Source: Fasciolopsis buskii (lineage: Eukaryota > Platyhelminthes > Trematoda > Plagiorchiida > Fasciolidae). Taken from it: DNA of 64,000 bases. Below the pieces are notes generated by a model. It saw nothing but the letters and a program-made list of their open reading frames with translations, ran no database searches and was not told where the DNA came from. Positions 1 to 13,389 of this stretch are shown here, piece by piece. The stretch covers positions 1 through 64,000 of the forward strand of contig LUCM01003402.1 in assembly GCA_008360955.1 (NCBI GenBank). The letters are read 5' to 3'. Positions within the stretch are counted from its first letter, which is position 1. Each line of letters starts with the position of its first letter. The position numbers were made by a program, and so were the translations under genes.

Positions 1-3000
1 TTTGTGCCTTCTTCCCAGTGGAAATCGGGAGGCAGCTGAGCAGGGCTATGTTATTTATCTTAGCAGAAGTTTACATGGTCCTTCCCGGAACAGCACCCTA
101 AGTAAATTGATGCTCAGTTCTTGTGGATTGGCGCTGATGGATGCTCCACAAAACATAGCCACTCTGTTTTACTGAAATCAGATTTTTCGAGGCGCAAACA
201 TCTCATCTGTTTCTTGTGGTGAGTTGTCAAAAGCTGTGAAGTGTTCGCGGCGCTGCCTAACGTGGGAAAAATGTTTGTCACCGGGGTTACTCATGGTTAT
301 TTTCGTTTCTGCTTCAGCTGCCCAATCTCTTGTTTTCGGTCTCTCGTGTTGCCTGGGCTCCCTTAACCTGTTAACTTTTGCGCATAGCGCCATCTCTCCT
401 TTTGTCTATCCAATATAGCCCTACCTCCATCTCAAATGTGACAAGCAAAATATGAGAGGAAGGAGATTTATTTTCAAATTGATGGCCGTATGAACAATAC
501 GGCGAACCCACTGGCCTCCCCACCCACTGGTACCTTCTTTTCACCCAAGAAAGTCTACCATTTTACAGCAGTGTGCCATTATTACCAGCCCATTTTTCTC
601 CTACTCATCCATTCCTGCCTTACCTCTCATGAACTTATCCCATCCTACTCTCCCTTGTAAGAACTTAGCTAGATTTGGTGCTCGAATACCAGAGCATTTA
701 ACGCAGAGGCAATCAAATAACAGCCGCTGGTCTCCTTGGAAATCCTTACCCAGATTGCCCCTCATAGTGTATAAAAACAATTAATACTGCCGCTATAATA
801 GCTTACGGACCCCCTCAAATTTCCAACCCGTGCTACCAAATAAGATCAAACCTCCGACAGTAGAAATAACAGCAGAATCGACGTTCACTGTTGGGGTATA
901 TAAGAACTGTTTTCCCCACCTACGCAAACGTTTTATTTTCATAGCAAACTTCATTTAAGTTCGTCGATAACTGCATATGAACGCAACGAGCAAGCTTTTG
1001 AGTTCTGTACTCTCTATTTACATACCTTTTTATAGAATCGCATCCGTCACATAGTATGGCCTAATCTTGACTGCAGTAGAGATTTGCCTACTGGTTTGGA
1101 CGGTTCAGGGTGTATTTTTCTAAGCTATGTTTTTAGGGGGGATGAGGGGATCAATTTGCCTGAGTCTATTTCAAATTTCGGAGGATGTTTGGGCGGTAAG
1201 TGATCATGAATAAGGATCTTGATGAATTGGAATCAGGACGAGGAGGCCTAATTACCTCTTATCCGAGGAGCTCGGCGTTCATTTTTTGGAGACCACTCTC
1301 CTCTCTGTAGCGGCATTTCGCCCGCCGTGGACCCAGTAGATAACCATAGGATGTTGACAGCAATGGTATTCTATCTTCTGATGAAGTCTCCGGTAATATG
1401 TTCGTTCTGGAACTGGAATAGAAGCATACAGGATTTATGCTGGATCTATTTTCGTAGTCACCTGCAATGACTGGGGTAGCGATACATGTACGCGTTCGAT
1501 TTGGTTTTTTTAAACTTTTGCAGAGATGGACGGTCTGTAGTATTAAATACTATCATACTCGTTGGGTTTTCGTTGCTCTTACGTGATTCAGACGACTGTG
1601 AGTCAATGGAAGGCTAATCGTGGCAAAATTTTATAAAGAGGATCTAAAGGTGCCTTAATAGGGTGGGAGATTGGAACCAGCCTGAAGATGAATGATACTC
1701 TGATGTCAGCTGGGTAACAGCGCGGGTCAGTGGTTTCTCCAAGACATTGAACCTTTTAATTATTTCACTAAATGCATCAACCGGCGTGGCCGAGCAGTTG
1801 GGTCTTTTTATTTTGGCAGCACCTTCGCTCGTCAGCTTTTCAGATAGTGATTTTCACAGGGTTGCCATTTGGCGTGGCGTTGCAGTGCTCTTTGAAATGC
1901 AAGCCTAAATCTTTCATATTGTAAACCCCGCAGTCTTGGGCTTAAGTAACTGATGCCACCAGCAGATTTCTAAAAACAGTGAAATACGACAGGGTACGGA
2001 CGGTATAGCTTAAGTAATGTTCAAACTGCATAAGCCATAGGGTGTCTGATGTCACTTATAAAATGAACTAGCTACCTTGAGTGGGTTGCCAAGGACTTCT
2101 ACTGCAATGAGGAGGTATTAGTGACCCTCAATCTCCCACTAGTTAACCCGGGATAGTTTCTGCATACCCTCAGCTAGAAACGGAGAGGGCAAAGCTGAAA
2201 TGGACAGAAATTGCTATGAACATTCACTGTGTCAAATATACTTGCCCTCCAGTCCTAAGATGACACATTTCCTCCAGGACTATGAAACCTCACAGTACGC
2301 CAAGGAATCAATTGTTCGTTGCAGTGCAGTTTAAATTAGAACATGCATTCTTTTAACCATTATCTCTGTTAATCCCTATCTGTCACTTGTTAGCCACACG
2401 ACATATTGTTTTGTTTGCAAACCTGTGTTTATGTGCCCACAAAAACAGTCGTCCGCGTTTCCACTTAAAAATACCGCTTCGGTTCTCCGATGCTCAATTC
2501 CACGACTCCACCTCTTTTGCTTCCATCCTGGAAAAGCTTCAATTGGTGGCCCAACCAACCGTTAAACGAGGGTTGCGTCATCGATACAAGGAAGACCGAT
2601 TCAACGGAGGGTTAATCATATGCAATTCTGCAATCCGTTGTCGAAAGAACGGAGTAGTGATAGCAGGAGTTTGATAGATAAAAATGAATCCATGCGACTA
2701 TTTCCAACCACTTCCTTGCCCGGTGTGGACGGATTTTGGTGAGCGTTGCAATGTAGGGCTAAGTCAAATCCTCCAAAAATTGCTCTTCTATCAGAACTGG
2801 CAAGCGTGATGCTTATTCTCACGTAAGGTTTTGTTCTTCTGAATGCATTTTTGCTGGCAATCACCGCAGTGATTTAAAATGCACTGTTTTAGGAAACCTT
2901 GAATAACGTGCACATTTCTGCACATTGACTAATACTATGGGTTTGAATCCCTAATATTAATAATGGTGCATATTTCTCGATTTGCGAGAAGCAAATGCAA

Positions 3001-6000
3001 GACAAGATCTCATATTTAAGGACCGTTTGTGGAAGCATATCAGTTTGATTTATAATTTACCATCGTGTTATTTGCCAATCACTTGTCTTTTGGTTTCGTG
3101 ACTGAAACGTTGGCTATGCATTGCTGAAGCGCCGTTTGAAGCTCCACCATAAGGCACACACAGCTTCATGCACTCACGAATTCAGACCAATCGGGCAACG
3201 GACCCCCGCTGTTGGTGCCGATTATACTGCTGTTTGACAGTCTGCAACAAGGGAAGTAAGCCTGACAAAATCAAGACCGTTCGATTACTCGGGTGCACAG
3301 GGAAACTGCCAGAACCATCAACATGTTGATTACTGAAGGATACCGTGGGCGCTCATCCATCCAGTAGAGTACGTTTGAAATCTTTTCTTCACTTTTTCAT
3401 CAACGGGGGACCATATTAACAGTGTTTGTGCTTTTCGTATTAATAATCCATGTGTCGGAAGATGTTGCAGGACCCCGTTGTTAAGGAAATTATGCGATTA
3501 ACAGGCGTAGATTTAAGTGGAAACGCACCAATCCACGGATAAGATATTAAAACTGAGACGGTCTGTGGGCGCAGCGGACTCGCTTTTCGGCACCAACGAC
3601 GCTTCATCGGCAAAAAATATCATAGACTTCGAGAAGTCAGAAAACGTTCTCCATTATCCCGAAACGCATTTTGGCATGGTGAGCCATTTGTAAAAATAGA
3701 CCATTTGCAGGTACATCAAAACCCGCGCAAAGTACACTCACGTCAACTGTCTGCCGTAAGGGGGCTGGGTCTTTTTGCTGATTAGAGGGCTAAATTTGAG
3801 CAGCCATCTGAGGCCACAAGTTGAAAGTCTCTAGCTAGAATAATTGATAAACATCCGGATTTAAAACAGGATGAAGGACGTCAAAGGGACATCGTGGTCC
3901 TCTGAAGAGGGAGACTGAAATATCGCGAAGCTTGTTAAACGTGGATTTATCAATGCCATGGACCATGGAATCTAAAGACGGTCAAATAAATTTGCAATAT
4001 ACATAGCTCTATTTTCTATTATGTTATGTTACTGCAGGAGTGATATGGTTTTATAGTGCGATCTAAATGCCATGAGTGGCAATAACGACTGAATATACGT
4101 AAGCATATCCGTGGTGATTCTTACACATATTTTGGGCTCATAATGTGAGCACAAACTTGCATGGAGTGCCAGGTGTACCTTTTGTTTATTTGTACTAAGA
4201 CTGAAAAAGATAACTACATGTATTTATGGTGCCCATAACATTACCCTCTATTCCGTTTAAATTATAGGAATAATGCGAAGAATGAGGATTGATCCGGAGT
4301 ATATTCTAAAAATGTGCAGCCGTCATTTTTCACTAAGCATCCTTTCGACTTCTCCTGGAGGTAAATCACTGCCGCTCCTATGTTGTCTGCTTTCACGGTG
4401 CCTGGAGAGGGAAGAAGTAAGGCAGTGGATGCTTCTGCAAAAACGTTTTTTTGCTGTGGTGCACCTGGAAGGCTTTGGCAGTTTAAGATTTCGTACAGAG
4501 GCGAATCTCACATGTGTATATAAAAATGCATGCACGTCACATAAGTGTTTGCATATGTACCTATCTATATATTTACGCATAGGATTTCTCTGGCTATTAC
4601 GTCTGCCCACAAACTGCATTTACACTTGTGGTTATCCCTAAGTATACAGTTGGCACATGAAAACACGACATGCTTTTTCTGATATCAATATTTCTGTTTT
4701 CCAAGCAACTGGTTTGACTAGATATATAAACGATAAACTGCCAAAAAAGCGTTAGAATTCAAACACTGTCCACAGTCTAGGTACTCTCGGTCCGTCAAAA
4801 TAATCACCGCTGTTTTTTGACACAATATGTAAGATATCGCAACCTGGCTATTTACTGGATACGTGGTCAGCAAAAAGGGTTTGGTTAAAACGAAACGACG
4901 TTTTATAATAGACCACAGGCTATGTGCCGCTGTGATATCGTGCCCCGCGAGTGCTTAAGTCTTGTTCTTCAGTGTATGCATAGACCAACCAGAATTGGCA
5001 GCATAACACCCAACACAGCAATAAAATGGTTCACCATCAACCTATCGCTGCCCAGTTTGGCCTCACTTGGGAGTGAAGAGGGTTTGTTGCTTTGGAGGAT
5101 ACTTATCGGTAATTTCTTTCCAAAAGCTTTACCGCCACTACACAAAACACAGATTTGTATCTTACGACAGCCGCAAGATTTAGTAGTGAGGAATTGTCCA
5201 GTTCAAAGGCGTCCCTAATGGAGTTAGTAAATACTGAGGTGAAATGTGCTGCGTTATTTCCGGAGGACTATAGGGTTGTCTAAAGCCCCAACTGGGCAAT
5301 TGTTTTTCAGAGTTTTGCTCCATTAGATGATTCAATCCGACCACCTGTTTTGATCTTTATTTCTCCTCTACTTTCCCTTTACTGGTTTCCATTATCCGCC
5401 GATGGAACCTGGAGACAGTTTGATAGGAATATTAATTACCGCTGACATTGAAAATCTATACGATATTATTTGCTTGTTTTGAAGTGTTGAGGTGTCGCTG
5501 AGGCTTGAAGCCTATAAGAGTAATGGTTTGTTGGCCTCTACCGTGTTTTCCGTTCTGCCCTCTTTTCTAACTTTCTGAAATGGCGAGTCTCACATGAAAA
5601 GGATCTCGGGTACAGAGGGCCCAGTCTCTTAACTGAAAATGATGGGCAGTCCTGAAATTTGCTAATAGTGCTGCCAGAAACTGTGCAATATAATCAGAGC
5701 TTGACATTAAAATTTATTTGAAGTGTCACACTGGCCTAAACGGTGATGTGTGTTCTTTAATGATTTTGGCTTCCTTGTCTCCAAAAGCACCACTAAATCG
5801 GCAAAACTTAATCTATCCACCAGGCCGAAAATGCCTTTCGTCCATTCCTTTACCTTTCAGGTAAAACTCCGTTGAGAAAACCTGGATCAGGCCACTATAT
5901 AATGCCATGAATAACTTGTACGAACACAATGAAATCTTGGCATCTACAACCTGTTTGCTACCTCGAACGCTGGGGGATAGGTTTAGAATTCTCTGGCATT

Positions 6001-8759
6001 TGAGCCGATAAAGTTCCTCCTCCATTTCCATATTATCCGTTGATTGGTTTTATCCAGCTTGCTCTAGTTGGCAATCTGCACGTTACGATCTACTACAAAC
6101 ATTCCCGCCACTGGAAGTTCGTGGTTGTCTGGTGACAAAGCAGTGGTCATTGACCCTCGAATCGATATCGCTAGCTCCTGGAACACGCCATTTCTGGGTT
6201 ACTGGAAACCTTGAGACACTGGAGTGTTGTTTAAGTTTGCGGCCAAAACTGTTTTTCCTGGATTTACTGTTTTTTCTTTAAGTCTGGCTGAGTGAGCAGT
6301 ATGCTAGAGAAAGAGAGGGCGGACGAAGAGAACTGCGCCAAGCTGACGCTGGGATACTTCACAGCATAGACTTTGCCAAACTAAGCGATCAATGAACCGT
6401 CAATTTGGGGTATGTAAAATTGTTCTGTTAATATGATTTCACTGCAGGCTGGCATGGCTGAATCTTTTTAGAAGTTTACTCGTGAGGCCTGGGGAAACTC
6501 CAGGTTTTCCCGAAAACAACATTGCTTGCTCAGTAATGTACACAGATATATTGCCCCGTGGGTGAAAGGCAGCTTGTAAATATGCAAGGTACTGGTTTAA
6601 ATAACTATTCGGTGTGCTTTCGCAGTATTAGAGGACAGTAGAACACGAGACGCCCCCTTCTTAACCCCACGTGAAGCATTGATGCGTCACAAATTGCTCA
6701 CCGTAATTGCACCCCAGTGAAGATTCTAGAAGAATATAACAAGCGACCGATCCTCCAAAGGATGCTGTTGGGCTTTCGAAATCCCCTCTGGTATTTGTCG
6801 GTCTTGAGCCAAGTCTGTGTGCACCACCTGATCGTCGTTCGCTGAAAGAGGGAAGCTCATCAGGAAAAAACAATAACCAGCGCAAATTACTCGGCAAAGT
6901 CCCACGGTCTGCTAGATGCATGATTAAGGTTTGCAGAAATATCTAGAAGTAACAAAAATTTTTATGCTATCAAAAACTTCAGGAAGACGAAAAATGATAC
7001 AGTAAATTGGCACAGAACAAATAGAAGGTACATATAGGTGAGCGGAACTCTTGAGTCATATTTAGTCTGTTGTGCGTGTTCTCCAAACCACTTGTGATTC
7101 TAAAGTCGACGAAGGAGAAGTAAACGACACCAGCATAAGGCCAAAAGAAGCAAATTGTTTTTGGAGAGCGAAAGAGGACGGCAGCGGGAGGTGGAAATGG
7201 AGTTCAATGAGACTGAAAAAGGAATAATCAAGAGACTGTTCAATTTGTGCCGGCCAGGAAGCTTGGAAATTGGAGATGAATGACTGCAGGCTACATTTCA
7301 AGGACCTAGAATTTTCAGGTTGCAATGAGGATTGTTTGAAGAAAAACGCTCGGTGGGGACAGAAACTAAAATGAAATTTAAATTTTCAGTGTGATTATTG
7401 GGGGCAAGGAAGCCGAATGAAAGAAGTACTGGATGTGCCATCGTTAGGTCCAAACCACGGGATTTATTGAATATCGTCCCAGTTAGGGATGGTGACTGAA
7501 CAGGATTATTGGCTGGACGGGAAATGTGGGACAAGGTAGCGTGCAAACAGGAATAAGAGACTTGTCACAACAGTGTTTTAGTGGGTATAACTATGCGCGG
7601 ATACTCAATCTAAGAAACGCCTTAAGGAGGTGACTTCGGGCAACTTGACACGCCGGTTCAGTTGCAGACCCGTCGCTGGAGTCCAGCTAGGCTCGAAGTG
7701 CTCTAATAATAGAAGCGGATCTGATAGCATTCCATGCTGTTGTGATTGACGGCAGTTTATGTGATAGTTAGAAGAGAAAATTTGTAGATGTTATAGGTGG
7801 AACGACATTGACTGCAGCGAATCCAGCCGGGTAAGAGGAAACACGGGTGACCAGATCATGGGAAGTTTGTCAAGCTCTTAAAGGAATAATCTGGTTCGGA
7901 ATACAGGCGGAGACGAGCATTTCTTTATCCTTGGTGCCAGCTGCGTATTAGGAATCGAACAAAGGTAGTCATTTTGAAGAGAAGACAAAAGTATGCGTGT
8001 GCATTTATAAAACAAGCCACGAGCTAAATGTGAAGACTGGTGCAATTGGTCAGCCCGGAAGTTCAAGTGTAAACAAGCGCATGGATAGGACTATAAAAGG
8101 TGTCAATCCGTTACTTATATGACTTATCCAAGAAGCTTTAATATTTAAGAAGACAGGCGAAGAAACAGAAGGACGTGAAACGATGATGGCAAGCATAATT
8201 AGGATGGAGATCAAGACAATCGTCCGCATGGACATGCCTTGGCTCAGAGGGAGAAATAATGGTTTATGAACTTAGATCTGAATAGGTAAGCAAAATAAAC
8301 TGCCAGAATGTTGCGAATAGGAGGGTTGGCTGTAGGTTTCCATAGGAAACGGAGGGGGTGGGGCTCTTCGGAAGCCTATGGATACCTTATGTTGACTGAT
8401 TTAAAGAGATGTCCGAATGAATGAAAATGATGAGGGGGAAACTTAAATGATTTAAAACAGAGGGAAACAGAGATGCGAAACAGGTTGCATCCTGTGGCAG
8501 TCGTTAAGATTAGTTAAAATAAAAATGATGCTTAGCGAAATTTATTCGTTGCGGGGACAAACAGCAAGAAATTGGGATGTGAGTGTAGGTGTTTACAGAA
8601 AGTGCCTAACTTGTTGGGGAATTTCGGCTTGGTTTACAATCCCGCTAAGAGCTTTCAAATGCAGCATTTGCTATTTGTGGGTTGGTGTTGAGTGAGAAGT
8701 TGTGGCAACCTAGGGCGTCAGCACTTGTTGAAATTTATACATGTTCGGCACGAAGAGAG
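1..8759. other. No recognisable gene
   Basis: I see no convincing protein-coding exon, RNA gene or identifiable mobile-element domain here. Open frames are short (under 125 codons), overlap on both strands and have no family motifs. The stretch 7060-8240 is pyrimidine-rich on the minus strand and has several adjacent minus-strand open frames. It could be an old, unrecognisable retroelement, but no catalytic motif can be read. Confidence 0.6.
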
Positions 8760-10347
8760 TACACTTGCGCAAAATACATCTGTCAAGACGGAATGATCAA
8801 GAAACTGGTCGGGGAGTACTGACAAGTAGCGTGTGTTTAGGCTTATCAGTTTTACCTACTTGTTCAGATCAACCCTTCGGAAGACCTGCGTTTTCTACCC
8901 TGTTCCATTTTTGCGCCAACTTGTATCGAGAGCTATGCAAGTTTTCTAACCCTATGTCGTTCTATTTGTGAACGTGTCAAAGCCGGATGTACTCCAATTA
9001 TGCAACATTATAACTTCCCTTGGCCAGATCGAATGAGTTGTGATCAGTTCCCGGAGTATAACAACCCGGACGGAGTGCTGTGCATGGAACGAAATCTTAC
9101 TAAGCACGTGAGTCAACCGGCGGCCGGAAAGAAGATCGAAGTGGGACGGAAGACTCCTGTCTCGGCTGACATTCACGCGAAGTGGGCAACTGAGCAAATC
9201 CGTCCTACGGAAACAGGGGATAAATGGCTTGGGAAGCTAAATGTGTAAACAAGCCAAAAACTGCTCAAACAAGCAGCACAGAATAGAACAGTTCGTAATT
9301 GGATTAGGACAGACCCTGGGATTAGACTGGCATGCCAGTGCAAATGCATGCCAACCGTGCTTGACACCGATCAGTAATCTGAAGGAAAACGGGACTCCAC
9401 TTATCGGGACTGTTCACTTCCCTGCAGAAGTTTACACTATGGCAAGGATCTACCCGATGGATTCACCACCTACTGGTTAGCGCTGTGGTCAACGTTGTGT
9501 GCAATTTCAACGTTGCTGACCATCCTTATGTTCGTGTTAGATTCCTATCGATTTCAGTATCCGGAACTGTCTATCATTTACTCACCTACTTGTTATTTCA
9601 TGATCTCCATTGGCTAAATCATACGACTAATTGTGGGCCATGAGTCGGTGTCATGTGATAATACGGCCACTAATATAACCTCGTCTGTCTCGACAACTTC
9701 AGCAACCATTACAGTAGATTCAAAACTGGAAACCGGTTATTCGTCTTTGTTAGCCACAGTTACAGCTGGTATTCTTGTTTGTCGGTGTAATCTTTCTCCT
9801 GGCCGGATTCGTTGCCTTATTTCGTATTCGTGGAGCACTTAAGTTACAACGAATCGGAATGAACAAAACCGACCGGCTGGAGACATTGATGCTTCGGATT
9901 GGAATTTTCGGTGCGCTCTACACAATCCCCAATGTAATCGCTCTTGTTTGTATGGGTTATGAGTTACGTAATTCTCATATCTGGCAACTAGGCCAAATGC
10001 GTCGTTGTGCCTACGAGACCACAAAAGCTGCCGTTCGTGAACATGCACTGAATCCGTTGCCCGAATGGATTCTTCTCAGACCGGATTACATCATGTTTCC
10101 GGTGAAACATTTTATGAGCCTCATAATTGGTGTAACTTCCAGATTTTGGATATGGTCTTACAAGACGCTGAACTCATGGCGACTGCTTTGTCGCGGCCGA
10201 TATTGTTCTGCGGGTGTTGGTCGAAGCAGTCATAGTGGCACTATGCAACTGCTGACAACTACGACAAATGCTGCGGACCCAAATTTTTCGAGCAAGCAAA
10301 ATCCCGTCCCGTGGTCTGTACTTCCTTCGGCTGCGTCAACACGTTAA
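8760..10347 (+). pseudogene. Decayed Frizzled (Fz1/2/7-type) Wnt receptor
   Basis: Frizzleds are seven-pass plasma-membrane receptors that bind Wnt through an extracellular cysteine-rich domain (CRD) and recruit Dishevelled through a KTxxxW motif. Frame 8760-9765 reads as a CRD: AYQFYLLVQINPSED at 8841, CRSICERVKAGC around 8955-8990, then HYNFPWPDRMSCDQFPEYN ending near 9065. It continues through a linker with paired Cys and LPCR (about 9417-9428), TM1 (9471-9533), and TM2 after LDSYRFQYPELS. In-frame stops are at 8820, 8838, 9246, 9375 and 9615. At about 9765 the frame shifts by one. The new frame gives the end of TM5 (FLLAGFVALFRIR), ICL3, TM6, TM7 and KTLNSW (10162-10179). TM3, ICL2, TM4 and most of TM5 are missing; only about 130 bp separates ECL1 from TM5. 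The first CRD cysteines and signal peptide are not visible upstream. KTLNSW favours the Fz1/2/7 subfamily. The region is intronless as far as it can be read. The gene cannot make a normal receptor unless the sequence is wrong. Confidence 0.9.
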
Positions 10348-11527
10348 ACAAACATTCATTCTGGCAATGTGATCGACCTGCATGAAAAACGAACCAAACC
10401 AATTAGACGCAACGTGCAGAACAGCCACAGAATTTTCAGTCAGGAACGAAAGATCATACTAATACAATCAACTCATACCCAGTAGCCATGCCTTTGCCAC
10501 CAGTTTCTCCTGGCAACGAGGCGTACTTTTATGATCGTATAAATCAAAATGTAACAACACCATCAATGATTGATCAACGAGTCTTCAAAGTTTATTCGGT
10601 CCAATCGGACGGAAGTCAAACTCTACTGTCACCGTACACGGATACCTCGGATGATGGGACAGCTGACGGTTCAACTGGAACGTCAAAAAATTCCAACTTG
10701 TTAATACATCCAAGCATGTCATTAGCCGGTGGATTTCACAGTCCCGGAAAAATGATAATAGGTCCGACCAACTGGTCAGCTTTGTCCAGCAGTGGGATTA
10801 GCAGTGGTCTTAAAATGATTGGTCAAAGTCCACTGGGAAAAGAGGTGGACAGCACCCTCGTGGGTGGATAGATTTCCAGCAAACTAGAAAACCGTGTGAC
10901 AAACCGGTCGATATTGCCAAATCATTTCACTAATTTGGTCAAATTGCCGGATAATTCTCCCCAAGAATTGTTATCAGGAGAACAGTGCTGGAAAAGCAAA
11001 TCAAAAAATCCGTTATCCAGTTTGTTCAATAATTTCTCAGTCCAGAACTGTCATCCGATCAGTGGACCAAACCAGAATATCAAACAGCCTCACACGACCG
11101 ACTATCAAAGCTACTACAGTTCCGCGTCTGTCGATCCAGAATCGACTAGAACTTCGAGGGCCGATGGTACTGAAACAATCTTGCCAAAATCCTACGTGCA
11201 TTTTAGCTCATCGAAGGATTCTCACCAAACAGGTCGGCCCGCGGATTCCGCACGATTAAGACAGCACTCGGTCTCCAACGGGAACCAGTTTTGATCAACA
11301 CCCACCTCAACCAATCGATCAGGAGCTGTGCAAAAGCCCGGCATATTGAAGGTGTGAATTTCAATCAACTAATCATTTTGAACTACCATTGCTTGATTGA
11401 CTTGTGCAAACAAAAGGCAGGATATTCTGAATCCGAAAAGCAGAATTCTACCCACTCAGCAGAGCCGCACAAAACTGGGACGAAAATGGATGACTTCCCC
11501 TGGTTGTCGAATCAAAGTATCCAATAG
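10348..11527 (+). pseudogene. Probable Frizzled C-terminal tail remnant
   Basis: Downstream of the KTLNSW motif, coding-like sequence continues for about 1.1 kb. One frame runs 10488-11294, interrupted only by a TAG at 10869-10871. A second frame carries the last stretch to 11527. The translation is rich in Ser, Thr, Asn, Pro and Gln, and it is low in hydrophobic runs, as expected for a disordered cytoplasmic tail. It has no homology I can name. It is assigned to the Frizzled relic because it follows on the same strand, has no other domain and precedes a poly(A) signal. The frame joining it to the TM7 frame (stop at 10345-10347) is broken. It could instead be unrelated non-coding sequence that happens to be open. 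Confidence 0.5.
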
Positions 11528-11606
11528 CTGTAACTATATGACAATTGTCAACCGCATTGCAAATCCCTGATGGTTCCCAACAAATCAGACCTCCATTTCA
11601 CCTGTA

Positions 11607-11612
11607 AATAAA
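11607..11612 (+). terminator. Poly(A) signal AATAAA
   Basis: A canonical AATAAA hexamer lies about 80 bp after the last open frame of the Frizzled relic. It is followed within 30 bp by a T-rich stretch. This would suit the 3' end of the ancestral transcript, but a hexamer alone is weak evidence. Confidence 0.4.
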
Positions 11613-13389
11613 CACTTAATGTTCCATTCTTTCCATCTTTCAGCATATCGTGGTATTCTCGTTTACAGCCGTCCTCTATGCCAACTTTGACTAGTACCTC
11701 CTGTTGTAATTTCATAACTAACAACTAGCATCATCTTCATCTGCCTCACCACCGAAAAACGTTGGATTTTTTACTATCATTACTAAGTGTCTGTACGTCT
11801 ATGCATGTAGATACGTCAGCGTACACACCAAAGATGTCGAAAACACGAGTGAATCTTAGTTGCGGGTTCAATCTGTGGGTCACCACAAAGGTGATTTATG
11901 CAACTTTATAAATGATACCTCTTAAGTTTTCTGAAACATCGGTGCTGACCTCAGGGTTAATAAAACTTATGACAAGACGAAAAACAGGACAAGATTTGGT
12001 CCATTATGCCATAGCCTTTTATATTTGCCAGATGTTTCTGATGGAAAACTAGGCCAAAGACTTAAGTCATTCCAAGAAAAAATACCATGAAGTCTTCACC
12101 TTCGTCCACAGAATTTGGTACGAAGCTGATGAGGTCAGCCATATAGGAGCCACACGACATCCTTTAAGGAAAACTCTATCGGCAAGCAGTGATAGGACCT
12201 TGGCTCAATAGAAACAACGTCATTTCTCTTTTAGTCATTATTTCCATAATGCATGAGGTAACTGGGGAGTGACCAACGGAGCTGTCTGTAGGAGGGTTCT
12301 GTCGCAAACCTCCTGTGAGTCGGAACGACGACAGAGGTCTTCCGTTGTCGAGAAGAGGCGGAGAGTTTTACCATGTTGGATGAAGTATAGGGCCATCCGT
12401 GCCTCCGAATGCACAACTTGCTGGCGGTAAGCCGCCCAGTACTGGTTGGAATGAGTGCTCTGATTTGGATAGAAGTGTCTAAGTGTCGTTTGGGTGAAAG
12501 AAAGTGTGGGAAAAGGATCAGGAAGACACCGATGAGCGTAGTTAAGGAAGAAATGTCGTCCTGCGTAATACTGGAGGAGAAATATACATTGATTGCTTAT
12601 GATTTTATTCTAAAGCTATGTCCATGTATGTGCTAGTATTGACGAGAGAATTATTTCTAGGGGAGAAGCCGAAGTTATTTGGGACAGAGCTCTAAAGCTG
12701 TTGATGAAACTTAGTGGTTCAACTTAATTGTTTATTTTGGCAAAGAGATGTTACCGTGGCAAATATATAGTTTGTTTACGAAGACAAGGCATACCAAATA
12801 GTTGTTTCACACCTAGTTGGCTTCAGAGGATTTTTCTCTTTAAGATAGTGTAAGTCATTCATTTTTCTCTTCTGTGGAGGCCCTGTGCATCATCCTTGTA
12901 AAACTTTGATCTTCATTTACGCGTGCTTCACGCAAATGGAGAAATATACATTAATATTATTATTAGTGATAACTTATAGAGTCGTTCGGCTAAGGTAAGA
13001 AACTAAAAGTCACTGGCATATCAAGGGCCTTGACGGTAAGTGTAAGTTAAAAACAAGCAGTGCGCAGTCAGCGATCTGACGGTTTCGACAATGCAGTTAA
13101 TCTCAGAAATGAAGTCGTTGAGGGCAACTGGAAACACCCTATTTATGCCTATCATTGGCGGCCGCATACGAACGCTTCTGTTAGGCCACGGAATGCCACT
13201 CGAACTAAGTGGAATGCTTCGGATTATTTGGCGGGCCTTTATATGAAGTGCAAAGAATAACGATTCAATTAAAGGATTTTGAGTCCGCGATAACAAGTGA
13301 TTCACTACCTGAAATGCAACGTAGGTTTTTAGGAGGGGTTGGGAGGTTGACCGCCAAAAACCAGTTGTAGTTCCATCAAAAGTGCAGAA
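11613..13389. other. No recognisable gene
   Basis: There is no exon or element I can name. Minus-strand 12231-12420 reads as a coding-like stretch without stops in one frame (it contains LFSTTEDLCRRSDSQEVC) and may be part of a dispersed retroelement. The remainder is AT-rich with short chance frames. Confidence 0.5.

Noticed and set aside
1770..1870. tRNA gene suggested by GGCGTGGCCGAGCAGTTGGG
   Set aside because: An A-box word only. No B box, acceptor stem or anticodon arm follows.
4273..4641. 122-codon plus-strand frame overlapping a 98-codon minus-strand frame
   Set aside because: Overlapping frames of equal quality on opposite strands, no homology and no splice signals. Treated as chance.
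8760..9765. In-frame stops in the Frizzled frame as possible stop-codon recoding (selenocysteine or alternative code)
   Set aside because: All three stop types occur, at unrelated positions, and the same locus has a frameshift and a domain deletion. Pseudogene decay is simpler.
12121..12150. CTGATGAGGTC as a hammerhead start
   Set aside because: No GAAA with a pairable stem II follows within a sensible distance.
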